From: Lachnospiraceae bacterium AC2028
GTDB taxonomy: Bacteria > Bacillota > Clostridia > Lachnospirales > Lachnospiraceae
Length of the DNA: 64,000 nucleotides
Reading direction: 5' to 3'
Assembly: GCA_000702685.1 (NCBI GenBank)
Contig: JNJD01000014.1
Span: forward strand, 1-64,000
Shown here: piece after piece, positions 17,345-26,390 of the stretch
How positions within the stretch are numbered: position 1 is the first letter of the stretch
How the letters are laid out: each line of letters begins with the position of its first letter
Notes under the pieces: model-generated
The model's database searches: none
Seen by the model: only the letters and a program-made list of their open reading frames with translations
Told to the model about the DNA's origin: nothing
Translations under genes and position numbers: made by a program

Positions 17345-19234
17345 TTAAGAAATTCGCTTTATGGAGTCGCTACTGACACAGATGACGGGTCTTATGCCGC
17401 AACGCTTATTAAGCATCCAGTTCTGGGGACCGTCTCGTCCGATGAGCTGGCCGTATGCATCCTCACTTGCAATGTAGGATTTATCACCCGAAAATTCTCC
17501 TCTTGAACGGAGACCGAAGCAGGGTACGAAGTCCGGATCTCTGGGAAGAGAAGCGGTGAACTGTGATACGGGAGCCTTACAGTAGACATTGTCCGTATTC
17601 TTTTTCGAACGGTCGATCTGATCCTTGGATCTGTCGAAACCGTAATAAAGCTCATTCAGCGAAGGAATGTATACCTTATCATTGGTGTATCTGTCGTCAA
17701 GAGCGGAGGTGGGAGTGGAGATCTTGGTATAGTGAAGCTTGATCTTCTCCTGGGCCGAGAATGCCATATTGATGAATGCGGAATTCAGCCACGCTCTTAA
17801 CTTGGAGGTGCCCCAATAGACTTCGGTCTTGATCTTGACAATATCCTTGTCGGAATAACGCAGGAACGATGTACCGTTGAAAGGAAGATAATCAAGAATA
17901 TATTCGCTTATGAGAGTGGTACGGCCCTTGGAATCATTGACGACTCTCCAGGGAATGGCGTTGTACTTAAAGTACTTGTATCCGTCCTTGACTCTCGAAT
18001 GCTTAAGATTGAACTTAGCCAGGAAACCGGATGAATCACGGCTCCTGGAGTCTTTGTACATAGGAAGACGATAATAACGCTCCTCGTTAATGATAGCGGT
18101 ATTATTCTCATCATATTCCGCACATTCGATGTCACTGGTGATTTTGTCGGGCGGAAGTTCGTTCATGGGATATGAACCGAACCAGACTCTGCCGTCGTGG
18201 TCCATGACGATAACCCTTCGCTCGGCAACGGCTTCCTGTGCATGAGTCTGCTTGGTGGCACGCTTGAAACCGTAGATATCGAAATAGAGCTCATCTATCG
18301 ACTGCTGGCGGTCTTCGGGTCTCATGGAAAGACCCTTCATGATTGCTTCGCCTATACCGGGATCGAGATCGATATTATAGCTGTTGATCGGAGTGATGAG
18401 GTCATTTTCCTCACGCTCTATAGCCGACTGGGGAATGTCTCCGGTGCAAAGATAGTAGAGCGTTGAACAGATTCCGTAGATATCGGTCCAGGGACCCTGT
18501 TCGGAGACACGGGAGAACATCTGCTCCGGAGGAGCGAATCCCCATTTTCCGAGGAATTCCTGCTTAGCCTTGGCGCCGGCTTTTCTTGAACCGCCGAAGT
18601 CGATAAGCTTAACGGAACCGTCCTTATCGATCATTATATTGTCGGGAGAGACATCACGGTGAATAAGACCTGACTGATGCAGGTCACCGAGAATGTCGAT
18701 GACAGGCTCTATGAGATTGAGAGCCTTATCGGATGAAAGCCATCCGCCGTGTCCGTCGACGTATTTAAAGAGATTGCCGTTCTCGAGGTATTCCATAACT
18801 ATATAACCTGTATTATTTTCATAAAACAGGTCTTTGATGGAAACTACGCCCGGATTTTTGGAATATTCAGCAAGGATCCTTGCTTCCCTGAGATAAGCCT
18901 GGGTTTCCTCTTCATAGCTGTCGGAATTAACTTCGTCCAAAACGACGAGAGTGTGACCGTCTTCAGCTCTGTCTACGAGATCTTCGGGAAAAAATTCCTT
19001 GATGGCTACACGGTACTCAAGCAGAAGATCGAAACCGATATAGGTTATACCGTAACCGCCTTTACCCAGGATGTTACCGATGAGTATTTTATTGTTAAGA
19101 ATCGTGCCTGGAGTCAGCGCCTTGGACCAGGTCTTTTCTCCGATCTTTTCGTGACCGCAGAAAGGGCATATGTCGGCCTCATCGCTGATCTGCATGCACC
19201 TTAAGCAGAGTTTGCTTATATCGTATTTATTCAT
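17345..19234 (-). CDS. Zinc-ribbon Ser/Thr protein kinase with DUF6273-like C-terminus
   Basis: A 629-residue kinase. An N-terminal zinc ribbon uses Cys10, Cys13, Cys23 and Cys26. The kinase domain has the glycine loop GKGGYG (57-62), catalytic Lys79 (VAIKEFF), HRDVSPDN (192-199) and DFG (212-214), and therefore looks active. From about residue 345 the protein resembles DUF6273 domains, with FGSYPM, AIPWRVV, a TSKLRAWLNSAFINMAF segment and a final CGIRPVICV strand. No transmembrane or PASTA segments are present, so unlike PrkC/Stk1 it is probably soluble. The middle gene of a three-gene operon, it lies between a SHOCT-repeat protein and a phosphatase. Its substrates are unknown; the SHOCT protein with its Ser/Pro-rich linker is a natural candidate. 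Confidence 0.88.
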   Translation of the reverse strand: MNKYDISKLCLRCMQISDEADICPFCGHEKIGEKTWSKALTPGTILNNKILIGNILGKGGYGITYIGFDLLLEYRVAIKEFFPEDLVDRAEDGHTLVVLDEVNSDSYEEETQAYLREARILAEYSKNPGVVSIKDLFYENNTGYIVMEYLENGNLFKYVDGHGGWLSSDKALNLIEPVIDILGDLHQSGLIHRDVSPDNIMIDKDGSVKLIDFGGSRKAGAKAKQEFLGKWGFAPPEQMFSRVSEQGPWTDIYGICSTLYYLCTGDIPQSAIEREENDLITPINSYNIDLDPGIGEAIMKGLSMRPEDRQQSIDELYFDIYGFKRATKQTHAQEAVAERRVIVMDHDGRVWFGSYPMNELPPDKITSDIECAEYDENNTAIINEERYYRLPMYKDSRSRDSSGFLAKFNLKHSRVKDGYKYFKYNAIPWRVVNDSKGRTTLISEYILDYLPFNGTSFLRYSDKDIVKIKTEVYWGTSKLRAWLNSAFINMAFSAQEKIKLHYTKISTPTSALDDRYTNDKVYIPSLNELYYGFDRSKDQIDRSKKNTDNVYCKAPVSQFTASLPRDPDFVPCFGLRSRGEFSGDKSYIASEDAYGQLIGRDGPQNWMLNKRCGIRPVICVSSDSIKRIS

Positions 19235-19269
19235 GTTTTATCGCATGCTTAACAAACTGAGTCCGGTTA

Positions 19270-21198
19270 TTACAGGTCAAGGAGCTTAGACTTGAAGTCT
19301 GCAAATTCGGAATCGGAAATGATGCTTGCATCATGGATCTTGGTAAGGAGTTCAATCTTCTTCTTGAACAGATCCATATCTCCGTTAACGGGAGTGGTGA
19401 TATCCGCAACGATCTGAGCCTTAGCTGCATCATATTCATCCTGAGTCTCAAGACCGCCGTCTACGGCTACTCTGTGAAGAGCCATTCTGTTGACTTCATC
19501 GGAATTAGCGGAGATGGAAGCAACGATCTCTGCCTTCTTGCCGGTAAGTTCGCTCTCAGACAGCCACTCGCACTCTTTGAGGAGCATGAGCTTCTTGATC
19601 TTGGACTTAAGGGTATCTGCATTTCCTGCATCGATCGCATCGAGATCGGAGATGAGTCTGGTGCGCTTAGCCTCGAAGTCATCGGAGGTGATAACTCCAG
19701 CCTCGACCATAGCGGGCCATCTGCCGAGCTTAGCCTTGAGGGCATCGCGATCGTCGGTTGACTTGGGATTAAGAGCAAGCTTAAGTCTGTTGATCTCATT
19801 ATTGTAATCGGTCTCGGAAATGATCTCGGCATCCTTGAGCATAGCCTGCTTCTTGAGGTTAAGGATGAACTTGTCATTATTGTCGGAATCATCGTATCCG
19901 GTTCCGTCGATAAGAGCATCGGTGAGCTTATCGCATTCGGACTCGGAAATGAGACCGCTCATCTTGATAACGGGGATCATCTTGAGATTCTCTCTGAAAT
20001 CATCAAGATCGGCAATGCCGGCATCAAAGCAGGGATCGACAATATTGCGTACCTGCTTGTTGTAATCCTCGTCTGTAAGAAGACCGCTTCCCTTGGAGAT
20101 GATGACCTTCTGGATCCTCTCGTAGAACTTGTCGAGACCCTTTTCCTTGCAGATGAGCTCAAGCTTCTTGCTCTTATAGTCGTCATCACTCATTACGCCC
20201 ATCTCATGCATGACTTCGATCTTCTTGAGCTTGTCTTCAAAGGATGCGGTATCGATGGCGGGAGCTGCGGGTGCGGGAGCAGGTGCAGGAGCAGGAGCGG
20301 GTGCAGCCGCAGGTGCGGGATTGTGTGAAAGTATAGCGGAACCTGCGGGAGCAGTCTGAGGTGCAGACGAAGGATTCGTATGTGAAAGGATGGCGGAACC
20401 GGTTCCCTCTGAAGGAGCTGATGTCGAATTGACGGTAGGGATCTTGGCACTGCCGGGAGTAACAACGGGTGAAGGATCTGCCTGATTCATTGCAGCTTCC
20501 TCGGCTGAACCGTGGAGAGGCTTCTTGACGATCACAGGCTCCGACTCATTGACGGAATCACCTCTGAGTGCTTCATTCATTGCAACAGAAGGTGAAGGCT
20601 GAACTGATCTTGATCCGGGATTATATACATTTTCATTCGAAGGTGCTACGGGCACGGGTGAAGGTGCGGGTGAAGGAACGGGTACGGCAACGGGAGTGGG
20701 AGCGACCGGCTCGGGTGCGGGACGTACGCCGTTTGAATTGGCAAGAGTTGCAGCAGAAGGAGGAACGGGACGCGAACCGTTGGAGATGGGTCTTGCACCG
20801 TTGGATGTTCCGCGGCCTGTCTTATTAGCCCTTGCAAGCTCGTTCTTCTGCTTGAAGGTCATAAGGGTATCGTAAGCTTCGTTGGAATTCTTGACGTTTG
20901 GAAGAATGATCTTGGATGTCTTCTTACCATACATGGTCTCAACGGTAGCTTCGATAACAAGTGCTTCGGAACCCTGATATTCTTCACGCCTTACGTCTCT
21001 GACATCGGTAGATGCGAATTCAAAGGTTTCACAGCTCTCGGAGCTGGAACCCTGCTGCATTACAAATGCCTTTCCGTTGATCAGGATCCTGTCGGAATCG
21101 CTGTCATCTATTTCGAGCTTCAGATCCTTGACTTTCTGGTTGCCCATCAGCCTTCTCATTGAAGTTCCGTAAGTGGATGTGTACGTTTTTCTTGCCAT
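19270..21198 (-). CDS. Protein with N-terminal PH-like region, Pro/Ala linker and eight SHOCT-like repeats
   Basis: A 642-residue cytoplasmic protein not recognised as a named family. Residues about 20-120 look like a small beta-rich, possibly PH-like domain. Residues about 125-318 are a low-complexity Pro/Ala/Ser linker. Residues 320-642 are eight tandem helical units of 33-43 residues, each with a pattern like GVMSDDDYKSKK, GLLTDEDYNKQ or GVITSDDFEAKR, matching SHOCT (short C-terminal) domains. Single SHOCT units are common protein-interaction tails; eight in a row is unusual. ATG 21198 is chosen over an upstream ATG because GGAGGT sits nine bases before it. It is the first gene of the kinase/phosphatase operon, which suggests a scaffold or phosphorylation target (inference). 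Confidence 0.8.
   Translation of the reverse strand: MARKTYTSTYGTSMRRLMGNQKVKDLKLEIDDSDSDRILINGKAFVMQQGSSSESCETFEFASTDVRDVRREEYQGSEALVIEATVETMYGKKTSKIILPNVKNSNEAYDTLMTFKQKNELARANKTGRGTSNGARPISNGSRPVPPSAATLANSNGVRPAPEPVAPTPVAVPVPSPAPSPVPVAPSNENVYNPGSRSVQPSPSVAMNEALRGDSVNESEPVIVKKPLHGSAEEAAMNQADPSPVVTPGSAKIPTVNSTSAPSEGTGSAILSHTNPSSAPQTAPAGSAILSHNPAPAAAPAPAPAPAPAPAAPAIDTASFEDKLKKIEVMHEMGVMSDDDYKSKKLELICKEKGLDKFYERIQKVIISKGSGLLTDEDYNKQVRNIVDPCFDAGIADLDDFRENLKMIPVIKMSGLISESECDKLTDALIDGTGYDDSDNNDKFILNLKKQAMLKDAEIISETDYNNEINRLKLALNPKSTDDRDALKAKLGRWPAMVEAGVITSDDFEAKRTRLISDLDAIDAGNADTLKSKIKKLMLLKECEWLSESELTGKKAEIVASISANSDEVNRMALHRVAVDGGLETQDEYDAAKAQIVADITTPVNGDMDLFKKKIELLTKIHDASIISDSEFADFKSKLLDL
19273..20241 (-). 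repeat. Eight tandem SHOCT-like protein repeats
   Basis: Coding repeats within the preceding protein, residues 320-642. Unit starts are Phe320 (FEDKLKK), then FYERIQK, FRENLKM, FILNLKK, ALKAKLG, TLKSKIK, EVNRMAL and LFKKKIE. Unit lengths are 38, 43, 43, 42, 43, 39, 42 and 33. Each has a helix, a turn with (I/L/V)(S/T)(D/E), then a second helix ending in Leu or Ile. The units are too divergent at DNA level to be a recent duplication. Confidence 0.75.
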
Positions 21199-21423
21199 TT
21201 GTAAATGACCTCCGAATGAAATAATAGAATGCAAAAAAATGACAAAGTGGAGAAAATTTCAGAATTTTTTTCTCCCCCTCACTCATACTTCGTTATAATA
21301 TCACATTTTTCTGATAAATGCACACTTTTTATTGTATATTTTTGCCTAAATAGTATGATTTTTTTCGAAATCGGTGTTATAATCTATAGTTGTACCCCAA
21401 ATACACTGAAAGGAAACTTTTTT
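21199..21423. promoter_or_regulatory. Divergent intergenic region between the kinase operon and pilB
   Basis: The 225-base AT-rich gap separates the SHOCT gene (minus) from pilB (plus). An extended -10 promoter for pilB (TGTTATAAT) lies at 21375-21383. On the minus strand a TATTAT-like -10 exists near 21287-21292, but no convincing -35 goes with it. No operator or riboswitch was recognised. Confidence 0.45.
21375..21383 (+). promoter_or_regulatory. Extended -10 promoter of pilB
   Basis: TGTTATAAT combines the TGn extension with a perfect TATAAT. No good -35 hexamer stands 17 bases upstream (ATGATT), as expected for an extended -10 promoter. The leader to ATG 21424 is about 35 bases and holds AAAGGA. 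Confidence 0.6.
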
Positions 21424-23124
21424 ATGGCCAGAAATTTTAAAAGAGTCAGACTTGGAGAAGCTCTCGTAGAGGACGGTTTTCTTACCAACGAACAATTGGA
21501 GGAAGCGCTTACCACATCGAAATCCAAGGGTCAGAAGCTTGGTGAATACCTGATGGAAAGCGGCCTTGTTTCCGAGGAAGAGATCGCGAAAGTTCTTTCC
21601 AGACAGATGGATCTTCCTTACGTCAGGATCAAGGATGTCAACATTCCCGAGAACGTTCTTAAGCTCGTCAGCTATGATATCCTTCAGAAGAAAAAAGAGA
21701 TCCCCTTCGGATTCGACGAGAACAATCCCAATATTCTGATGGTCGCAGTATCCGATCCTCTTGATTTCGATGCCCAGGAAGATATAGCGATGCTCACGAA
21801 CCTTGAGGTTCAGCCCTATGTGGCAACCCTTTCGGGCATCGTAGAGACTCTTGATAAATATTACGGTCAGAAGTCCAATACAGAAGACCTTGAGAAATTC
21901 GCTAAGGAAAAGGGACTCGTTTCCGACGAAGATACGAGCCAGCATGACGAAGACGTTGCTAATTCGCCCATCGTTAAGATCGTCAAGGAGATGATCGAGA
22001 AGGCCGTACGTCAGAGAACCTCCGATATTCATATCGAGGCACTTGAGAGACAGGTTCGTGTCAGATTTCGTATCGACGGTGTGCTCTATGAGAGAGCAAG
22101 ATACGAGCTGGTATTCCTCAGCGCACTCGTTGCACGTATCAAGGTCATCGGCGGAATGGATATAGCCGAAAAGAGAAAACCTCAGGACGGCCGTATCACT
22201 CAGGTCGTTGACCATGTCGAGTACGATATCCGTGTATCCGTTCTGCCTACCGTATTCGGTGAGAAGGTCGTTATGAGACTTAACTCCAAATCCGGTATGA
22301 AGAGAGAGAAGAGTAAGCTCGGTCTTAAGGATTACGAGGAGAAGCAGTTTGATACACTTCTTGCTCACCCCAACGGCATCATTCTTGTTACGGGACCTAC
22401 CGGATCCGGTAAATCTACTACGCTTTATACCGCGCTTTCGGAACTTAACTCCGAAGCCGTTAACATCATCACGGTTGAGGACCCTGTCGAGACAAATGTC
22501 GACGGTATCAACCAGGTACAGACGAACAATAAGGCTGACCTTACATTCGCAACGGCACTCCGTTCCATTCTCCGTCAGGACCCTGACATAATCATGATCG
22601 GTGAGATCCGTGACGAGGAAACCGCAAGAATAGCAGTTCAGGCTTCGATCACCGGTCACCTTGTTGTTTCAACCCTCCATACCAACTCCTCGGCTGCGAC
22701 CATTACCAGACTTGAGGATATGGGACTTGAGCCTTACCTCATCGCAGACTCCGTTATCGGCGTTATCGCACAGCGTCTCGTAAGAAGACTCTGCCAGTGT
22801 AAGAAGCCCAGACTCGCAACACTTACCGAGAAGGAAGTCATGAACATTCCTCCCGAGCATCTCAATGATGACATCACCATCTATGAGCCCAACGGATGCC
22901 AGCTCTGCGACAACCTCGGTTATAAAGGCCGTATCGGTGTTTACGAGATCATGGTCATCACCGAGCATATGAGAGAGACCATCTCCAGAAGAGCTACCGT
23001 AGGCCAGATCAAGGAAGAAGCTCTCAGCGAAGGAATGCATACACTCCACATGTCCGGTACCGAGTACGTTCTTGACGGAACCACCAGCTACTCAGAGATG
23101 ATGAGGATCAGCTTCGACTCATAA
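21424..23124 (+). CDS. pilB: Type IV pilus assembly ATPase PilB (GspE family)
   Basis: A 566-residue cytoplasmic ATPase that drives pilus polymerisation. The N-terminal MshEN domain (about 5-60) has two LGEALVEDG / LGEYLMESG motifs. The ATPase core has Walker A GPTGSGKST, the Asp box region, Walker B IIMIGEIRDEETA, a His box and a C-terminal pair of Cys motifs (RRLCQCKKP; NGCQLCDNLG). ATG 21424 is preferred over upstream in-frame starts because AAAGGA precedes it and the protein then begins as PilB normally does (MARNFKRVRLGEALV). The rest of the pilus genes start only at 55.0 kb, an unusual separation. No pilT is present in the window. Confidence 0.95.
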   Translation: MARNFKRVRLGEALVEDGFLTNEQLEEALTTSKSKGQKLGEYLMESGLVSEEEIAKVLSRQMDLPYVRIKDVNIPENVLKLVSYDILQKKKEIPFGFDENNPNILMVAVSDPLDFDAQEDIAMLTNLEVQPYVATLSGIVETLDKYYGQKSNTEDLEKFAKEKGLVSDEDTSQHDEDVANSPIVKIVKEMIEKAVRQRTSDIHIEALERQVRVRFRIDGVLYERARYELVFLSALVARIKVIGGMDIAEKRKPQDGRITQVVDHVEYDIRVSVLPTVFGEKVVMRLNSKSGMKREKSKLGLKDYEEKQFDTLLAHPNGIILVTGPTGSGKSTTLYTALSELNSEAVNIITVEDPVETNVDGINQVQTNNKADLTFATALRSILRQDPDIIMIGEIRDEETARIAVQASITGHLVVSTLHTNSSAATITRLEDMGLEPYLIADSVIGVIAQRLVRRLCQCKKPRLATLTEKEVMNIPPEHLNDDITIYEPNGCQLCDNLGYKGRIGVYEIMVITEHMRETISRRATVGQIKEEALSEGMHTLHMSGTEYVLDGTTSYSEMMRISFDS

Positions 23125-23144
23125 TCAGTTTTTAAAATCTATGC

Positions 23145-23176
23145 CCCGGCGGCGGTTATCTGTCGCCGGGATTTTT
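23145..23176 (+). terminator. Rho-independent terminator after pilB
   Basis: CCCGGCG (23145-23151) pairs with CGCCGGG (23164-23170), followed by ATTTTT. It ends pilB as a single-gene transcript and marks the left edge of the glycan island. Confidence 0.85.
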
Positions 23177-23193
23177 ATAATATTTCATAAATC

Positions 23194-25650
23194 TTGAAAA
23201 AAAGCGTTCGGAAAAAAGAATACATAACTCTCCGGTATCTGCTTGCATTTATTGTGCCGGCGGTAATGATGGGCATAGCCTTTTTTTTCCTTGGAGTTTA
23301 TCCGGGCAGTAAATATACGGTCATGGCCAGCGATCTCAGGGCTCTGTATCTGCCGCTGTACGGATACATATCCGATTCGGGGCCGGGATTTAACAATCTG
23401 TTCCATTCGATGTCAGGAGGACTGGGTGGGAATATCTATGCCACGATCATTCTCTGTATTTCACCGCTTGATGCGGTATATACGTTCGTTCCGTTAAGAT
23501 ATCTGCCGACGGCTTTGTACTTTATGATCCTTTTTAAGATCGGTCTGTGCGGGCTGTCTTTTTGCTTTTATCTTCGCCGTAACGAAAAAGAAAAAATCAC
23601 GGGACCGATGGCCGTACTGTTTTCATGCTGTTATGCGCTGATGTCATATAACATCATGTATTATCTGGCGCCCATGTGGTATGACTGCGTGATTCTGCTT
23701 CCGCTCATGGCTTTGGCACTTGAGAAGATCATCAAGGGCAAAAAAAGTCCGGCTTTCATCATCCTGACGGCTCTTTGCCTTATCGATGATTATTACATCG
23801 CATATATGGCCGTGATCGCGCTGGTCATATATTTTGTATTCAGATCGGCGGAAGAGAAGCCGGGGTTAAGGGAGTTTCTCAAAAGAACTCTTCGTTTCGC
23901 TGTTCACGGACTTATCTCATCCGGGATCGCGATGATCGTGATCCTGCCTGCGGTCATGGATTTCGCAAGAGGAAAACTTGCGGAAGGTGAATCGGCAGCA
24001 ACCGGAATGATGATCAAGAATTCTCTGCGTGATATACTCCTTTCCTTTAAATGCGGGAGTTATGCCGGTTTTGATTTCAACGCATCGCCAAATATATTCT
24101 GCGGCAGTTTATGTGTGATCCTGGCGCTTGTCTGGTTTATATATGGCAAAAGAAACATCGGTGCACGTATCGCAGGACTGCTTTTGACAGCGTTTTATTT
24201 TGTTTCATTCATATGGGGTCCTCTGGACAGGGCATGGCACGGATTCAGGGAGCCAATATGCTTCTCGGTAAGATATGCGTTTACTTTTTCATTCTTTGTG
24301 ATTCTTTTCGCTATTAGAGGGTATGCGAAAGTACGCGATCTGAAGATCAAAATGCCCGCTCTGTGCAGGTCACTTATTGCTCTGATCGTCTGCGTTCTCA
24401 CATTGTCAGAGCTTTATCTGAATGCCGGGAGCATACTTGGCCGTATCGGAAGTGAAGCGTATTTTACAACTGCGGAAGAATATTACGGATATGTCGATCT
24501 GTATGAAAGACTGCTGTCTGCGGATGAACTGGAATCGGACGGCTCATATGGGCGCATCGCCAATACGGACGCATTTTCAGGTGATGACGGATTTCTGTTC
24601 GGATTTGACGGATTAGCAAGGTTTTCATCGAGTTATAATTTCCGGATATCAAAGCTTTTCAGAGATCTCGGCATAGCTGCACATAATCACGGCATCGGTG
24701 AAAAGGGCATAACACAGCCGACACTCGGCATTTTCGATACAGGATACATTATATCCAAGGACAGCGCTCTGTCAGATTATTATGAGCCGGTTACCGAATA
24801 TAACGGATATTACCTGTATAAGAACGATCATGCGCTTCCGTTTGCCTATGCGGTAACCTCTGCGGATTTAACTGCAGAATTCGGTACCGACCCGTTTATG
24901 AACCTAAATACCGTATATGGGGAATTCTTCGGACCTGATAAACCTGCAATCTATACCGAAGTTCCGAGAACACTGACGGATGAAGAAACAGAGCTCGGAG
25001 ACGGAGTCGATTCTCTGGAAAACTATGTATTTACTGCTGAAAAGAGCGGGCATTATTTCCTCAGCGTAGAATTTAAGAATGAGGTCCTGCTTGCGGAAGA
25101 GATAAGGGATGAGAACGGAAATTTCAAGCCTTATAAGATAATCAGGGATTATATTCTCGATGGCGAGAAAGGAGAATACGGTAACGGACAGTACAGCTAC
25201 TGCACCGATCTCGGATATCTTGAAGAGGGCTCAAGACATATACTTACTCTTTTGTCATCAAATGATGAAATAGGAGAGTCAAGGGTATATTATTATAATG
25301 ATGATGTGTACGAAAAAATCGTATCGGATGTTACCGGATTCGGTATAAAAGAGATCGGCAGGAAGGGTATTGTCCTGAGCGGAACGGCTTCGGAAGATAC
25401 CGATGTCATAGTTACGCTTCCGTATGAGGACGGATACAGCGTATATGTGGATGGCGTAAAGACAAGTTATTGTTCCTACAGAGACACTTTGATGAAGATT
25501 CATGTGGGACCGGGAACGCATGAAATAACAATCGGGTATTTCCCGCCCGGACTTAAGGCGGGAATCCTGATATCCCTGATCTCTGTTATCATCTCGGTGT
25601 TATACTTATATGCCGGAAGAAAAAGTTCTTTAAGACCGGCTGAAACTTAA
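23194..25650 (+). CDS. YfhO-family membrane protein, paralogue 2
   Basis: An 818-residue polytopic GT-C-like protein. The first helix leads into GVYPGS and a conserved Asp (MASDLRALYLPLYG), then SGPGFNNLFHSMSGGLGG, a loop shared with paralogues 3-5. About a dozen helices follow, then a beta-rich extracytoplasmic domain with the end motif TLPYEDGYSVYVDGV, a PPGL motif and a last membrane helix. By family knowledge it would use a polyprenyl-phosphate sugar outside the membrane; acceptor unknown. The start is TTG at 23194, because the next ATG would remove the first helix; the ribosome-binding site is weak. It leads a block with the small transporter pair and the YfhO-DUF6020 fusion. Confidence 0.85.
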   Translation: MKKSVRKKEYITLRYLLAFIVPAVMMGIAFFFLGVYPGSKYTVMASDLRALYLPLYGYISDSGPGFNNLFHSMSGGLGGNIYATIILCISPLDAVYTFVPLRYLPTALYFMILFKIGLCGLSFCFYLRRNEKEKITGPMAVLFSCCYALMSYNIMYYLAPMWYDCVILLPLMALALEKIIKGKKSPAFIILTALCLIDDYYIAYMAVIALVIYFVFRSAEEKPGLREFLKRTLRFAVHGLISSGIAMIVILPAVMDFARGKLAEGESAATGMMIKNSLRDILLSFKCGSYAGFDFNASPNIFCGSLCVILALVWFIYGKRNIGARIAGLLLTAFYFVSFIWGPLDRAWHGFREPICFSVRYAFTFSFFVILFAIRGYAKVRDLKIKMPALCRSLIALIVCVLTLSELYLNAGSILGRIGSEAYFTTAEEYYGYVDLYERLLSADELESDGSYGRIANTDAFSGDDGFLFGFDGLARFSSSYNFRISKLFRDLGIAAHNHGIGEKGITQPTLGIFDTGYIISKDSALSDYYEPVTEYNGYYLYKNDHALPFAYAVTSADLTAEFGTDPFMNLNTVYGEFFGPDKPAIYTEVPRTLTDEETELGDGVDSLENYVFTAEKSGHYFLSVEFKNEVLLAEEIRDENGNFKPYKIIRDYILDGEKGEYGNGQYSYCTDLGYLEEGSRHILTLLSSNDEIGESRVYYYNDDVYEKIVSDVTGFGIKEIGRKGIVLSGTASEDTDVIVTLPYEDGYSVYVDGVKTSYCSYRDTLMKIHVGPGTHEITIGYFPPGLKAGILISLISVIISVLYLYAGRKSSLRPAET

Positions 25651-25660
25651 GATTTGAATC

Positions 25661-26038
25661 ATGAAAAAGAAGAAATATTTCATATACTTACATATTTTGC
25701 TAGTGCTGTATTCGCTCAGTGCGGTTTTCAGTAAACTCGCTTCAGCAGAACCCTTTCTGAGTTTGAAGTTCTGCCTGTTTTACGGATGCGTACTCTTTTT
25801 ACTTGCTCTGTATACGCTCTGCTGGCAGCAGATAATAAAATATCTGCCGCTTACGACCGCATACGCTAATAAGGCTGTGACGGTTGTGTGGGGAATCCTG
25901 TGGGGGCTTCTCATATTCTCGGAAAAGCTTACTCCCGGTAAGATCATCGGTGCCGTATTCGTTATCTGTGGCATAGTTCTCTATGCGGTGAGTGACGGAA
26001 ATTCCACGGAAAGCAGGGAGGAAGCGAAAGATGAATAA
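25661..26038 (+). CDS. Small EamA/SMR-type membrane protein, ArnE-like (subunit 1)
   Basis: A 125-residue protein with four predicted helices and a short charged tail. It resembles half-size EamA/DMT proteins such as ArnE, which with ArnF flips undecaprenyl-phosphate-linked aminoarabinose. Motifs include YLPLTTAYANKAVTVVWG in the third helix and the final GKIIGAVFVICGIVLYAV helix. It overlaps the next gene, a second half-size protein of the same type, by eight bases, which suggests an obligate heterodimer. Its place between two YfhO genes favours a lipid-linked sugar as cargo over a drug or polyamine (inference). Confidence 0.75.
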   Translation: MKKKKYFIYLHILLVLYSLSAVFSKLASAEPFLSLKFCLFYGCVLFLLALYTLCWQQIIKYLPLTTAYANKAVTVVWGILWGLLIFSEKLTPGKIIGAVFVICGIVLYAVSDGNSTESREEAKDE

Positions 26039-26381
26039 ATCGGTTATCTATTACGCATTCCTGCTCCTGTTTGGCACTTTCATAGCATCCGTTTCCCAGG
26101 TGCTGCTTAAGAAGGTTGCGGACAGACATTACGACAACATTATAAAAGAATACCTGAATCCCACGGTCATACTCGCTTATGCGATATTTGTCGCATCGAC
26201 GCTTTTATCCATACTTGCTTACAGGGGCATACCTCTTTCAATGGGGCCGATACTGGAAGCAACAGGTTATCTGTACGTTACATTTTTCGGAGTCAGGATC
26301 TTCAAGGAAAAGATCGATTCCAGGAAGATCGCGGCACTGGCGCTAATCATTGTCGGGATCATAGTTTATTCGGTGGGGTGA
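26031..26381 (+). CDS. Small EamA/SMR-type membrane protein, ArnF-like (subunit 2)
   Basis: A 116-residue protein with four predicted helices, the partner of the gene it overlaps. It begins with a helix ending in ASVSQVLLKKVADRH, a hallmark of SMR/EamA half-proteins. It continues with YRGIPLSMGPILEATGYLYV and ends with a GIIVYSV helix. ATG 26031 is chosen over earlier in-frame codons because GGGAGG stands just upstream and the protein then starts at the first helix. The likely role is the second half of a flippase for polyprenyl-phosphate sugars. Confidence 0.75.
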   Translation: MNKSVIYYAFLLLFGTFIASVSQVLLKKVADRHYDNIIKEYLNPTVILAYAIFVASTLLSILAYRGIPLSMGPILEATGYLYVTFFGVRIFKEKIDSRKIAALALIIVGIIVYSVG

Positions 26382-26390
26382 GATCATAAG

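Noticed and set aside
21346-22659. Long open frame (437 codons) antisense to pilB
   Set aside because: Shadow of the PilB reading frame with no independent support.
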